Shown one piece after another: positions 49,696-61,036 of a stretch of 64,000 bases of DNA. The stretch is from NCBI RefSeq assembly GCF_964204645.1, contig NC_134036.1:1860001-1924000 (forward strand), read 5' to 3'. Below the pieces are notes generated by a model. It ran no database searches and was not told the DNA's origin. It was given only the letters and a program-made list of their open reading frames with translations. The position numbers and the translations under genes were made by a program. The stretch is from Tubulanus polymorphus. Lineage: Eukaryota; Nemertea; Palaeonemertea; Tubulaniformes; Tubulanidae. Every line of letters begins with the position of its first letter. Positions within the stretch are counted from its first letter, which is position 1.

Positions 49696-50602
49696 GTTCT
49701 AGACCCAAACACTTATTGTTCTAGTATTATGCAAAATTATGTGCCCAAAAATGATCGATGTTTTATATTAGTTTCACTTTATTTGTGTAGAATGCGCGAC
49801 TCGCAAAGTTTTTATGCGACTTGAAAATTTGAAAAAAAAGTAATACGAATTCCCGATATAGATTATTACAAACTGAAATATAATATACAATGCATAGCAA
49901 CAAAATAACCGTTCGTATTGTTTCTCTATTTCTTCATGTTTTTTTGGGGGGTTTTTACTCGCGTTCGATCAGAATTTGAAGACAAATTTTCCTTCTTAAA
50001 AATGTTTCAATGAGACAACCAGAAGATTGGGCTCTGTACGGCAAAGCCCTCGAAGATTTCTGAAGTCGAATGTTTTGGACCATTTTCTATCATACATGTA
50101 CCCGCCATGCCATACCGGTAATTATTCACAAAATCCCTGATACAAATACATTGAAGATCCGATTATTTAAAAGGGCTGGACAAACTGTAGGCTGTATGGC
50201 GATAAAATATCTTCATAGTCGGAGAGGTCAGTATTTTTGTAAGGATGGCCAGATCTTTTGTTCCGAAAGTAGGTTGACAGGTTGGCATTATTTATTACAT
50301 GTTTTCAAGGATAATATATAGATATCTATTGCCGCTCACTGGTTCGTTCAGCCTCTCTAAATCCCTCTCTTTCTGGTAGAGTCTTATATTACCTGCTAAT
50401 GTATCGTAAGAAGATTTAGAGGTGTCTATCGTCGTTAACGGTGGACCAGGATACGTTTAAGTAGGTGTGAGGCGTCTATCCATGAGACTCCTTTCCCTGT
50501 AGCTGTTCTGGGATGATGAGGTCTCAGTAGAACACGTGTCTGACAGACAGCTGGGAGGAGTTTGCCATTGTTTCATGCGCCAAAATACATTGTATCTTAA
50601 TG

Positions 50603-50677
50603 TGGATTATCATGGATTACCGCAGTGGATTATCGAGGATTATCACAGCGGATTATCACAGTTTCTAGATGGATTAG
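50603..50677 (+). promoter_or_regulatory. Cluster of six GGATTA motifs
   Basis: GGATTA occurs six times in 75 bp, four of them as GGATTATC. TAATCC is the core of K50 homeodomains (Otx, Pitx, Gsc), and GATAA inside GATAATCC is a GATA core. It may be an enhancer or only a degenerate short repeat. Confidence 0.3.
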
Positions 50678-51048
50678 CAGATTTGTAAAGTAAGTTGTTT
50701 TTATGATATTCTCATTTAACACACTTTTCGCTGTGGTCAGTCCATCATCCTCACGCCAGGTGGCGTTTAAATAACGTGTACATTTTTCCTCTCCGGCGGC
50801 AGCGCAGTAACGAAATTAGAACGATTAGAAAATGTTTTTTTGTTTGTTTTTGATAAAAAGATGAATCTTTATTTAGCTAAAAATCGTACATTCTAATTAA
50901 TAAATATTTAGTCAAATTAATTGACATATTCAAATTAAACTTATTTAAATATCGAACTTACAAAAAATGCGAAACAATCTACGCGGTGATACGCGAGTAC
51001 TTCTCGACTTTTCCCAACGCCCGTTTCTTCTTTTCTGCTGATCTTAGT

Positions 51049-52056
51049 TTCCCAGAGCCCTTATCAGTTCTCCGTCCAGTGATTTCAGTTGCAAACCGGA
51101 CGAACAAGTGAAAAGGAGACAGGGTCACGTGATTTCTCTCAGGGGGTCGGTCGGGCAGGGGGCGCGCGCATCACTACTGACCAGACGGGCCGTGGCCACA
51201 ACCGGTTTTAGACAGTAACTCCACCACTGATCAGAAGAGACCCGACTTATACACGGAATTCTTTTCTGACCGTTTTTTTTTTAACTTCCTGGAAATTATT
51301 TGAAAACCCGATACGTGGTATTTGTGAACAATAGCTGCGCGGCGTCCGGGTTTTTTACTCTAAACCGAATCAAGTTGTCTGGGACGCTTTTAGAACTGTA
51401 CTTTGTTGTATCGGACAAATACGAATTATTTGTTCTCCAATATTGATAACAATAGCTAATATTAATTCAAATAGTTCGTTGAATATTGACTCAAAGTTCA
51501 AATAAAAAATATTGACTTAATTCATCATAAAATCAAATGATTTTTGTCGCCACGTCAAACACTGTTAAGAACTATGCACATATTTTTTTCCGTCTGCACG
51601 TGCTGCCACCTAGCGTCGCCAACCGTCAGCGCCACCTAGCGCCTATTCAATGTACCATCGGAATGCATTTTTGAGTAGTAATAAAAATTTAAGTTAAAAA
51701 GGCTTAAGTTAAAAAGTCAAGTAGATAAGCTTCCGGCAAGCACCCTAATTCGACAATCAGGATTAGGATCTGCCAACCTCGAGCGAGCTAGCAGCGTCGA
51801 GCAATTTACCACAGCGCCAAGCCGCGGTGATCAGAATACGAATATTTATTCACACTCCAACCATTTCCATATATGGAGGAAAAACAGTATTTACAATAAT
51901 TACATAAACGGTAATAAAAGCTACAAGACAGTTCTCCGTCCGGTGGCGCCGCCTAGCGCCGATTCAAGTAGATTAGCTTCCCACAAGCCCTTATCAGTTC
52001 TCCGTCCAGTGGGTTCACAATTAAACCGGGCAGCGAAGTGATAAGGAGACGAGGGA
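51049..52056 (+). repeat. Direct repeat pair CCCTTATCAGTTCTCCGTCC
   Basis: About 90-bp copies at 51049-51137 and 51965-52056 share GCCCTTATCAGTTCTCCGTC, CAGTG, AAACCGG and a GTGA(A/T)AAGGAGAC end. The termini GCCCTTATCA and TGATAAGG are inverted. Confidence 0.7.
51755..51830 (-). repeat. Possible tRNA-derived SINE fragment
   Basis: On the minus strand TGGCGCTGTGG (51809-51819) resembles an A box and GGTTGGCAGATCC (51767-51779) a decayed B box, about 30 bp apart, the normal tRNA spacing. No CCA end or full cloverleaf is visible. Confidence 0.35.
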
Positions 52057-52209
52057 TTTTACTCTGCAATTAAAATATTCAGTATACAACAAAACAATTA
52101 AAACCCAGAAATCGCTGAAAATGTGTAGTACATTTCACACCGACAGATGGCACTGCTCCCCCAAAGAATCTTCTAAAATATCTAGAGTTTGGATTCTATA
52201 ATTCGAAAA

Positions 52210-52335
52210 AAGATGGTTAGACCTAGAAAGAGAGAGAGAGAAAGTGGGAGTGACTCAGGGAGAGGAGAGAGAGGGGGAGAGGTAGAGAGAGAGAGAGAGG
52301 GGGGAGATAGAGGGGGAGAGACTCAGATAGGAAAG
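52210..52335 (+). repeat. GA-rich microsatellite
   Basis: GAGAGAGAGAG and GGGGGAGA runs; the 78-codon Arg/Glu/Gly-rich frame over it (52189-52425) is a by-product. Confidence 0.85.
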
Positions 52336-52436
52336 ATTGTGCCGGAAGGGAGCAGACTCACTCGTGTATATTCTAAAGAGAAAATGGTGCGGCAGGAAAT
52401 AGAGGAGCGTGGGTGGAGAAGATGAGGTAGGCCTAC

Positions 52437-53680
52437 CCGGTAGGTGAATAGCAGTACTCTAATAAAAGGGGTTTACTTGACTCGAGGGCAGTAGCGGTTG
52501 AGTTCTGGCGGCACCTCGCGCGCCGCGCGTCCGTAATAATACCCGGCATCCCCTAACATCGCGTATATCATTATCACTTCCGGTTCCTGGCAAATTAGTG
52601 ACTTATCATAAAACACATTAATACCTTCCGTATCTGCGGTTACCATAGCAACCGTTTACTGCAAAAATAATACGCTATAGCCGCCGGTAACAACGAACTT
52701 CTGATATACCGATACCGCAGAGTCGAAATCTCTCAGATATCCATTGCCCACGATTTTCTTTATTTCAATTCACTCAAACCTTAGACCCGCGATTTTCGTA
52801 AGTCCACCGATACCGGACAGGTCCGTGTCTCGATAACGGACAGGTCCGAGTCTCGTTCCGACGTTTAGTGAAACCCGTGCTAATGAGGAGCGTGGCGGCG
52901 GCTTTGACTAACGATGAACAGCTGTTTCGGTTGGGAAACGCACGTGCTGTTGTTGAGATGTTTCGACCGACCTGACCTAAAAATAAAGTCAATTGAAACT
53001 CCTCGACCTCGTTGTGAATGAGAACTGATAGATAGGCGCCATATTGAACAGGCAACTTGCAGCATGCGGCTATAGTAAGTGTGTTTCGATTCGATCCCCT
53101 GCGTCAGTAACCGGTTGGTTACGCCTACGGTAAGTCAGTCAGATGACTCTCCCATGGAGGGAGTCAGTTAAGACTCTTCGCCGACGCTAGCCACACATAG
53201 ATAAATGACTCTGGAGTCCTTTAATCTATAAAATGCTAACGTTTTTGAGATAAACAAGCCCGGACTCGTCGTCGATCTAAACACCGCGAAAACCACCGTA
53301 GGCCTACCCCTGTCAGAAGCATCACTGACTCCACGTACAGATGAAACCTCGTTTATATTACGATTCAAAACGAAATCCATTTATTACGATATTTACCAGC
53401 ATTTCCCAGCTAAAAATCCAATGCAGATTTGTAATGAATAAGAAACCCGTTTATTACTCGACAATTTCGACTATTCTGCCTCAAGATCCGAATATTAACA
53501 CGACACGGTTTCACAAAAACCGATCCTCTTGAAATTGAAAATATATTTCGACTATTTTGCCCCCAAGATCCGAATATTAACACGGTTCCACAAAAACCCT
53601 GATGGACCTCTTGAAATTTAAAATATATACACCATGATCGTATTCTAACTTAATGAAAATAATATCTCTCCGACTGATAA
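52437..53680. other. Intergenic stretch without recognised features
   Basis: Mixed composition. The minus-strand frames at 52774-53065 and 53168-53380 are short, overlap in different registers and have no recognisable domain. A direct repeat, AAGATCCGAATATTAACACG, occurs near 53483 and 53564. Confidence 0.5.
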
Positions 53681-53881
53681 GCCTATAGGCCCACAGGGAC
53701 TTGACATAAAAGGATTTTGACCCCAGTATCCTAGGTAGGCTACTATATATGAAAAGTCTTTTCATAGGCCTATATAGTACCTAGGATATTGGGATACTAA
53801 AAGTCTTTTTATATATAGTAGCCTACCTAGGATACTGGGGTCAAAATCCTTTTGTGTGACCAAGTCCCTGTGTATAGGCCT
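53681..53881. mobile_element. Uninterrupted CCTAGGTAGGC hairpin element
   Basis: Arms CACAGGGACTTGACATAAAA, GGATTTTGACCCCAGTATCC and TAGGTAGGCTACTATATAT are mirrored on the right side. It contains the single CAG (53724-53726) that is the target in the interrupted sister at 54009. Confidence 0.8.
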
Positions 53882-53910
53882 AAAGCGTTAGGGTTCCACG
53901 CTTACTCCGA

Positions 53911-54001
53911 CCTAAGTCAGTAACCTGTCTGCGGTTAAGTTTCACAATCGGATATTTTCACAGTAGAAGCTCATCCGATTATAAAAGCTTACCGCCAATA
54001 A
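53911..54001. mobile_element. Single arm of the long inverted-repeat element
   Basis: AAGTCAGTAACCTGTCTGCG, AAGTTTCACAATCGGATATT and CATCCGATTATAAAAGCTTA, as in the arms at 3467 and 17221, with an internal deletion of the AAACCACAAACC part. Confidence 0.7.
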
Positions 54002-54008
54002 CTCCGAC

Positions 54009-54250
54009 CCACAAGGGCCTGACACGAAAAGTTTTTGACCCCAGGACCCAGTTCCAGAGTTGTGAGTTAACGTTAACTTTGAGTTAAAGTTAGTTCATTT
54101 TCAATAAGTTAACTGAGAGTTAAATCTTAACTCGGAACTGTGGAACTGGACCCAGTATCCTAGGTAGGCCTACTATATATAAAACGTCTTTTTATATATA
54201 AATAGTACCTAGGATACGGGGTCAAAAACTGTTTGTGTCAGGCCCCTGTG
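54009..54250. mobile_element. CCTAGGTAGGC hairpin split by a 108-bp MITE
   Basis: The host matches 53681-53881. At 54045-54152 a GACCCAGTTCCAGAG ... CTGTGGAACTGGACC hairpin interrupts it, flanked by CAG at 54042-54044 and 54153-54155. The sister copy has the same site with one CAG. Confidence 0.88.
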
Positions 54251-54729
54251 CTCCAACCGCCAGTGTTTTACCTGTTACACGCGCACAGTCGAACTCTTTT
54301 ACCAAACTTTCTTTGCGGCGATGTTCATTACATTCCCTGCTGAATCCGATAGCAGCAAAAAGTGTTTTAATCCACACATCAGTAGATAGAACCCTAGTGA
54401 ACTCCACCTTGCTATTATGAGGTAGGCCTACCTATGTAACAGTGCTGAGAGAAGTGCCACGTCTCACTGAGGCGGCGGTACCCGTACATGATGAGGATGC
54501 TCTGCTGCTTGCTGCTGTACCGTACCGTACTACTAGCAGAGGCTGCGCGCACTCGCGCCTCAGATGCAGTTACTGTGTACAGAACCTATGTATATATACA
54601 TGTATATATAATTATAGTCGACCCTTCTATAAATAAAAACCTCATTTTATCAGTAAGCAGTGTTTATACTGATCTACAAGTTTACTACCGGCCCCGCGCG
54701 AGGCGACCTCGATTCAAAACAGCTGATCA

Positions 54730-54730
<1 letters not shown>

Positions 54731-54764
<34 letters not shown>

Positions 54765-54778
54765 CAGCAGCAGTAGCA
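54731..54778 (+). repeat. CAG trinucleotide repeat
   Basis: Eight uninterrupted CAG units, then TAG interruptions and more CAG. In one reading frame it codes alanines inside a 111-codon frame (54488-54823) with no other support. Confidence 0.95.
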
Positions 54779-55186
54779 TCGCCACCCACCCTCGATATTT
54801 GTAGCATACCGTCCCAAATCTAGTACAAGCCGAAAAGCAATTTACAGTTAAAGTTCGTTTTAAAGTTCGCCATCCTCTCTACTCGCTTTTTTCAGAGACT
54901 AGAAAGGTTAACCACTTTGCCTGTGGCTAATTATTCGGTGAACAAATTTTCCCGATCTAACTTAGATTCAAAGAAAATACTTTTCTCTATAAAGCTGCCA
55001 AATTCGTTATAAACGCCATGATTTCCTTTGGTTCCAACAGTGGCTTTATTGAATACATCATAGTTTCCTTGGAACTTTCAAACCATAGAAGCGATATTTC
55101 CGTCAAAATGCTACCTGCCAACCCTCCTAAAACCTAGCACTATGGCCTCCTGTGGAAAATTGAATCCTGGTTCGCCTTAAAAACCA

Positions 55187-55300
55187 GGGGCCAATTTTAT
55201 GGACCGGTATAACCTTAAACCAGGGGCTAAACTCAATTCATTATCAATTGAGTTAACCTTTGGTTTAAGTTAATACCAGTCTATAAAACCCGGGCTCTGA
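55187..55300. mobile_element. GGTATAACC-type hairpin element
   Basis: GGGGCCAATTTTATGGACCG to CCAGTCTATAAAACCCGGGC, with a CATTATCAATTGAGTTAACC core. Third copy of the family at 9405 and 36228. Confidence 0.7.
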
Positions 55301-55777
55301 TGCATGATACCCTGATACCAGATTATTGATCGGCTACATCATACTTTACCCGTTGAATACCTACCTCGGTAATCAAAATGCATGTAAGTTCATTGTCCCG
55401 TTTTCGCTGTGGTCCAGGATCTCTTCTTCTTTTTCTGCATTGTCTCCCGTTTTTGCCGTCTGAATTTTTCTCTCATTTTCGCTCTGTGCACAAAACAAAA
55501 AGAGTAGATTTCCGGTTTAAAAAACTACGTTTTCCCCGAGATAAATCACAACACGAGTCCCCCTAACGGGTGAAGTTGCATTAAAAAAAGCGATCGTTCT
55601 TTTTCATCAATCTTCTCACTACTGAATGTTTTACCGGTAACCATGGCAATGTCGCCGATAAAATACACGAGACGATATTATAGTGTCTGAAATGAGGAAT
55701 CTGTGCACCGCAGACGATCACACACTCGAATAGAACGATTCAATTAGAAATCGTGTAACGCGACACCGGGCAAGAAA

Positions 55778-56008
55778 ATGTCGATCTCTGAGCTGCCGTT
55801 GACTGAGAGACAACAGTTTCTTCCGTTATCGGGAAAACCGCGCGTCGTGATGGAAATATTTCGCAACAATCCGCGCCGTTTTCGGAAATATTTGTTTTAT
55901 CGATGCTTTTTTGAAGAAGTTAAACCGCGCGCCGTTTTGAAAGATGCATATTTTCGAAAGCGTTTTTTAAGTTACGAAATCGCGAATGCTAAACATTTGT
56001 CAGCGTGA
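55778..56008 (+). CDS. Small hypothetical ORF, 76 aa
   Basis: Starts AAAATGTCG (fair Kozak context) and ends TGA. The product is basic and aromatic-rich (NNPRRFRKYLFYRCFF), with no signal peptide, membrane helix or family I recognise. It lies outside repeats and its third positions look gene-like, with many C and G (PRVV, AKHLSA), which is why I keep it. It could equally be chance or an exon of an unseen gene. Confidence 0.25.
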   Translation: MSISELPLTERQQFLPLSGKPRVVMEIFRNNPRRFRKYLFYRCFFEEVKPRAVLKDAYFRKRFLSYEIANAKHLSA

Positions 56009-57075
56009 TTATAGCTGGACCCGAGTCTGAAATACAGCAGACGCGCCGCCCTCAATCTAGGCCTGTGCTGTATTTACGATGATAAGAAAAATTCACTTTA
56101 AGGAGCAATTATTTTTTCTAGAGATCTTTTTTTTGACCGAGACCACGAACCTCGTTTGTCAAAATATAATATCATGACGTCACTTTATCAGTTCTGTTAA
56201 ACTCAAATCAACTTTTGAACAACTGACCCGCGATCAATAAAGTGTATTGACGATGGCACAGTCAACATACGTATTGTACGCGTTAAATATACACGTACAA
56301 TGTCTGGTAAATATGATAATCATAATTATTAGTATTAATATTACCATTACTCCTTATGCCATATGTCACATAGTATGCATATATGTGTTTGTGACACACT
56401 GACAATAGAGACAATACGTTTCCTACTAATTTGACAACAATCTAGGTTTGTTGTAACTGTGATTGTTGCGGAGAGATGGGCGTATACGTAACCGGTAATA
56501 ATTATAGCGTATATTACAATGTGTTACTGTCACTTCTTCTTGCCTGTTCTAGTACTGAATGGATAGACGTATCGGATAGATACCATGGTGACAATAAAAA
56601 CTGAAATATTACTTTTAGCTGATGACGTCTCACTCTTAGATGTGGTTAACTATATGAGATGATTCTAATCATTTTGACTGAAGCTTCTGTGTTTTTCTGG
56701 GGGTTTAGATAAATTTCCAAGTGTCAGTACTTTGAAATATCAGCAAATGTGAGATTCATCGATTACCTCTCAAAAAAAAAATCTTATTTTAGATTCCACA
56801 TAATCTAATCTATTTTGAAGACTTTGTGATGATGTAATGTTTTAGGGAACTTTGGTGACGTTTCGACGAATATTCTAATAGTCATCCTCAGGAGGACGCA
56901 GATATTGATGACGTAATGTTTTAGGTAACTTTGCTGACGTGGTCGACAAGTTTTAGCTCTTCGCCCATTTCGGCCGCATATATGTGGTATTTTTTTGACA
57001 GAGTCACGCAGGTTCGTGTCCATGGGCTGGCCCCTTTTCTCTGTCATTTGGACCGACGCATCCGCAGAAAGCCCC

Positions 57076-57282
57076 CATGGTCCAGTTCCACAGTTCTGAG
57101 TTAAGATTTGACTCTGAAACTTAACTCATTAAAAATGAACTAACTTTTAACTCACAACTGTGGAACTGGACCCAGTTTCACAAAAAGATTTAACTCTTAA
57201 ATCGATTTAATTTCTACATTAATTCAGTTTATCTTAAATCGATTGAGGCCTTAATCCTTTTAGAGAAACTGGGCCCCTGGGT
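57076..57282. mobile_element. Two adjoining hairpin MITEs
   Basis: 57076-57170 is a GGTCCAGTTCCACAG hairpin. It runs directly into a second element (GGACCCAGTTTCACAAAAAG ... GAGAAACTGGGCCC) that shares the element at 3209. Their facing ends overlap in GGAACTGGACCCAGTTTCAC. Confidence 0.75.
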
Positions 57283-57659
57283 CCATAGCTCTAATCGCTG
57301 ATAATCTTCGGTCATAAATCACCTATGTCTAGTTAGCCTTGAACTCTCCTGCCCTCCACCTACCCACCCTATATCCACACTCAACGCCTGCAAATACTCG
57401 ACCATGAAGAATCAACTCTATGTTCGATACTTGAGTGAGAATTTGTGTCGTGTTGGAGGAAATTGACGTGTTTAATTCGAGTAAATAGAACCAGTTTATA
57501 TGAAGCAGCACGTGTTCTTATCAAACTGTGTTAATATTGGGACACGTCTTATATACATTGTAATCAGGCATGTATTGTTATTGTTACACGCGATATCGAT
57601 AGATGGCGTCGTGGTAATATGACGTAACAATTTGGGTTTTTAATGTGATTTCAATTTGA

Positions 57660-57815
57660 CTCTGGATCCAGTTCCACAGTTGTGTGGGTTTAATTTAACT
57701 CTGAACCTAGTTCCACAATTGTGTGAGTTTAATTTGACTGTGCACCCAGTTCAACAGTTGTGTTGGTTTAATTTGTCTCTGGATCCAGTTCCACAGTTGT
57801 GTGAGTTCACTATTT
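57660..57815 (+). repeat. About 40-bp tandem repeat of a MITE end, 4 copies
   Basis: GGATCCAGTTCCACAGTTGT plus GTGGGTTTAATTTGACTCT recurs four times. It is the terminal repeat of the hairpin family turned into a tandem array. Confidence 0.8.
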
Positions 57816-57899
57816 CTACAGGACTTTGAGGTCTAAAACTTTGGGTCCAATTCCACGAACAGATTACTTTCTGGAAATCTTAAAAAACGGGCAGGTCCA

Positions 57900-59060
57900 A
57901 TCATTGTATTCGTAACAGGGGGTTGTGTTATCGACTCACTAGAATAGTTAAACGTCGATTCAGTTCTGTGCTTTCCAGATATGAACTTGAAACTAAAATC
58001 TTATTGATATTGATATAAATATAAATATAAGGATTAATATTATATAGTCACTTGAATACAATATAATATGAACTGTTATCCGAAAGGAAACACTTGAGAT
58101 AAAGTTCCGGTTTGTACCTATCACCTCAATATATGTATAACCATGAACTTACTTATCACTTATCACTTAGGCCTATCATTAATTGCAATGTGATCGTATT
58201 GAAGTTTATCAGTTAAATTGGGTTTTATATCATTTCGTGGTGGTTGATACTATTATTCCTTGGCCGGATCTATAAACAAATAGGTCGATGTTGAATTAAT
58301 GTATATGAAATCCACTAGACCTGATCGTCTTTTGAGCGAAAGTCATTTTAATTTCTAATAACGGACTCAGCTCTTTTAGGTCGACGATCATTATGTTGAG
58401 GACTTATCCGAAATGACGACTTACACTTAACAATTGGGTTTGAAAATAGATATTGGGACTAAAAAAATAATTGATGACCTCAGTAATGCGATGACTTATG
58501 CTACATAATATGACTTATTTTTTTTATAAATTTGCAATTTGGACTAAAATAGAGAGAGACGTCGTCAGTAATGTAACGACTTTATCAAATATATATAATG
58601 ACTTTATCTATTTTTCATTGTTTTTGAATTATTAGATTCTTATATCGGGCCTAGTGTGTGTTTTCTGCGAATATTATCGTTTAGCTATATTCTTCTAAAT
58701 GGTTGATTTTACGTCTGATAAATTTCGAAATTTTGTACCATATGGCATCGCTGGGCTTTTATGTAACAATTGTAGTTTATGGAAAACGATAGTTTTTTGA
58801 ATGACAATAGTTTTATTTTCGTTTCGTAAATGATAAATTAAGTCTGAAAAAAAGTATCAAAAATCGAGACGTATTCATAGTTCGAAGAATTATTACCATG
58901 AAAATAGCGAAAACGACAAAGCGTCAAGATGATGCGAAAATTCTTTTGATGAATTGTTCAAAGGATTTTTATAGTCGATTTCGAAGGAATATTTATGTAT
59001 TGTATTGTATAAACGTATGCACATATATTTTCCAGTGTAAGTAATTTCAAAATGATAACA
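57900..59060. other. AT-rich stretch without recognised features
   Basis: No frame, hairpin or tandem structure that I can support. Confidence 0.5.
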
Positions 59061-59061
59061 A

Positions 59062-59312
59062 AAATCCCAGAAAATATTTATTCAGATTCGTGCACATAAT
59101 TTTTCATCATAGAATCATAAATTATCTTTCCAAATGACGTAAAAATCCCCGAAAAATAGATTCAGATTCGTGCATTTAAATGTTTCATCATTGAAACATA
59201 TAAATTATTTTTCCAAATTACGAAAAAAAACTTGAAAAATATATTCAAAGTCGTGCGCACAATTTTTAATCATAAAAACATATAAATTATTTTTTAAAAT
59301 GGCAAAAAAACA
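59062..59312 (+). repeat. About 70-bp AT-rich tandem repeat, 3-4 copies
   Basis: Units share ATTCAGATTCGTGCACATAA, TTTCATCAT, ATAAATTAT and CCAAATKACG. The 112-codon Lys/Phe-rich minus frame over it is not a gene. Confidence 0.7.
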
Positions 59313-59775
59313 GAAAAAAAACAGGTTTTTTACGTCGATTTTGAAATATGAATAGCTAATATAAACGTTTGTGTCGTTTTTTTCAAATATCAAAGTAATG
59401 AACATTTTCGACGTCTGTTTTCGATACGAATAGGCATGAACGTGGCAATAATATTTCATCTTGCAAAATCCCAGCGAATTGCGATTTGAATATTTTAATA
59501 TTATCAACATTTTTAAATGGTTTATATTTATCATTTTCAACACCGATTCGTCACGAAGAGTTGCCTTAGATGATTTACGAAATATGGCAGTTGATTTGAG
59601 TTTTGAATATTTTAAACCGCAATGGAACAGCTGCTTGACGGTTCTTTCTATTTGAATATTACATTAACTGAATATCTATTATATATGAGGTTCTATATAT
59701 AGTAATATACTCGCTTATTTTACACAGTATGATTTTCCATAAATTTCCAAAAATATGCATTTAAAAAAGAAGCTG

Positions 59776-59913
59776 GGGCCGGTTGCATAGTCATGGCTTA
59801 GACTTAAGACCAGTCTAAGACCAACTTAGTTCTATAGCTAATCTAAGAACTTAAGACCAGTCTTAAGATTTAAGACCACTTTTGGACTGAAGTCACGACT
59901 GTGCAACTGGCCC
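59776..59913. mobile_element. Hairpin MITE with CTG target duplication
   Basis: 138 bp, GGGCCGGTTGCATAGTCATG to GTGCAACTGGCCC, with TTAGTTCTATAGCTAATCTA at the centre. CTG on both sides (59773-59775 and 59914-59916). Confidence 0.85.
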
Positions 59914-60024
59914 CTGATTTGAACAAGTTTTCCATACTCTATCTATTCGTTGTCTTTACTTATTTCTAGTTGATACTTCAACTTGTATGCTACACAAATC
60001 CTCGTAATATTAAGCTAAAAAATT

Positions 60025-60228
60025 AACGCCTTGTTTTTCATTTCTGGTGAGTTTAAGTTGACCCGGCCAACCGCCTATTTATCATGGTCATTACTTTTTT
60101 CACGATCAAGCTAACAATAACAGACCCGGCGGTAATAGAAATGAACTGATTATAACTTTTATTGTATTTTACAAAATTGACCCGGCCGATTAGGAGAAAC
60201 AAGGTATCATTTTATTTTAGCCTAATGA
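60025..60228 (+). repeat. Dispersed GACCCGGC repeat
   Basis: GAGTTTAAGTTGACCCGGCC, AACAATAACAGACCCGGC and GATTAGGAGAAACAAGGTAT, as in the copies at 15720, 47232 and 49495. A CCCTATGACATCATTGAATT unit follows at about 60340. Confidence 0.75.
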
Positions 60229-61036
60229 AATTGATGCAGTGATAGTGACTCTTAGAAAAAGTTGATCTTTCTAGAAAATATAACGCCCCCTCAAACTGGT
60301 CTAGTGATTTAGACACTTACGACTGCTTTTACAAATCACCCTATGACATCATTGAATTGTTGTGGTTATTAAGATACCTCCAGAAATAAATCATAAAACT
60401 ATGGCATCATCTGAAGAGGCTTCCTTGTGATTTTAAATCAAATCTAATAACTCTGGTGTATAATGTATGAACGGGGGATTAACGAGGGATTAATGGCGGG
60501 CGAGGGAGGATGAAAGTGACTAATTTGATAATAAATCTAGGCTTAATCGTCAAGGTGATGTGTATATATGTATACATGTACAATATAAACACACCTGGAG
60601 TAATAATTACTCTCGCGATCATCGCGCGACTCAATCAATCCTGATTGCGACGCCGTAGGTGCGATGCTTAACGACAATAAAGGCATAGCGATTACACCTG
60701 CGAGAAAGACTACTCTCGGATTACATATTATACCCGGTGTATTGTTTTAATCTATAGAGTCGGTGTAGAGTATCTCTGAGCTCTGTCGGTTCGATATTAG
60801 TACGATACGGGGGGGATGAGTGGAGACAGGTTGTTAATAGCGGTGATGTGTGTTTGTTGTATATTGCTAGGTTACGCGCGACCCCGCCCTTGTTTCGTGT
60901 ACCACGAGACGCAGTTTGAGGTCTAGTAGTAACTCACGTGTTCTTATAGAATGCGTTCTAAACCGACTTCATGAGTCGATCATTTACCAATAGATCCGAA
61001 GTTAGTTAAATGTGTTAATAAAAAGTATGAATCGAA

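Noticed and set aside
54488-54823. 111-codon frame with an alanine run
   Set aside because: The run is a CAG microsatellite read in one frame; the rest has no protein-like pattern.
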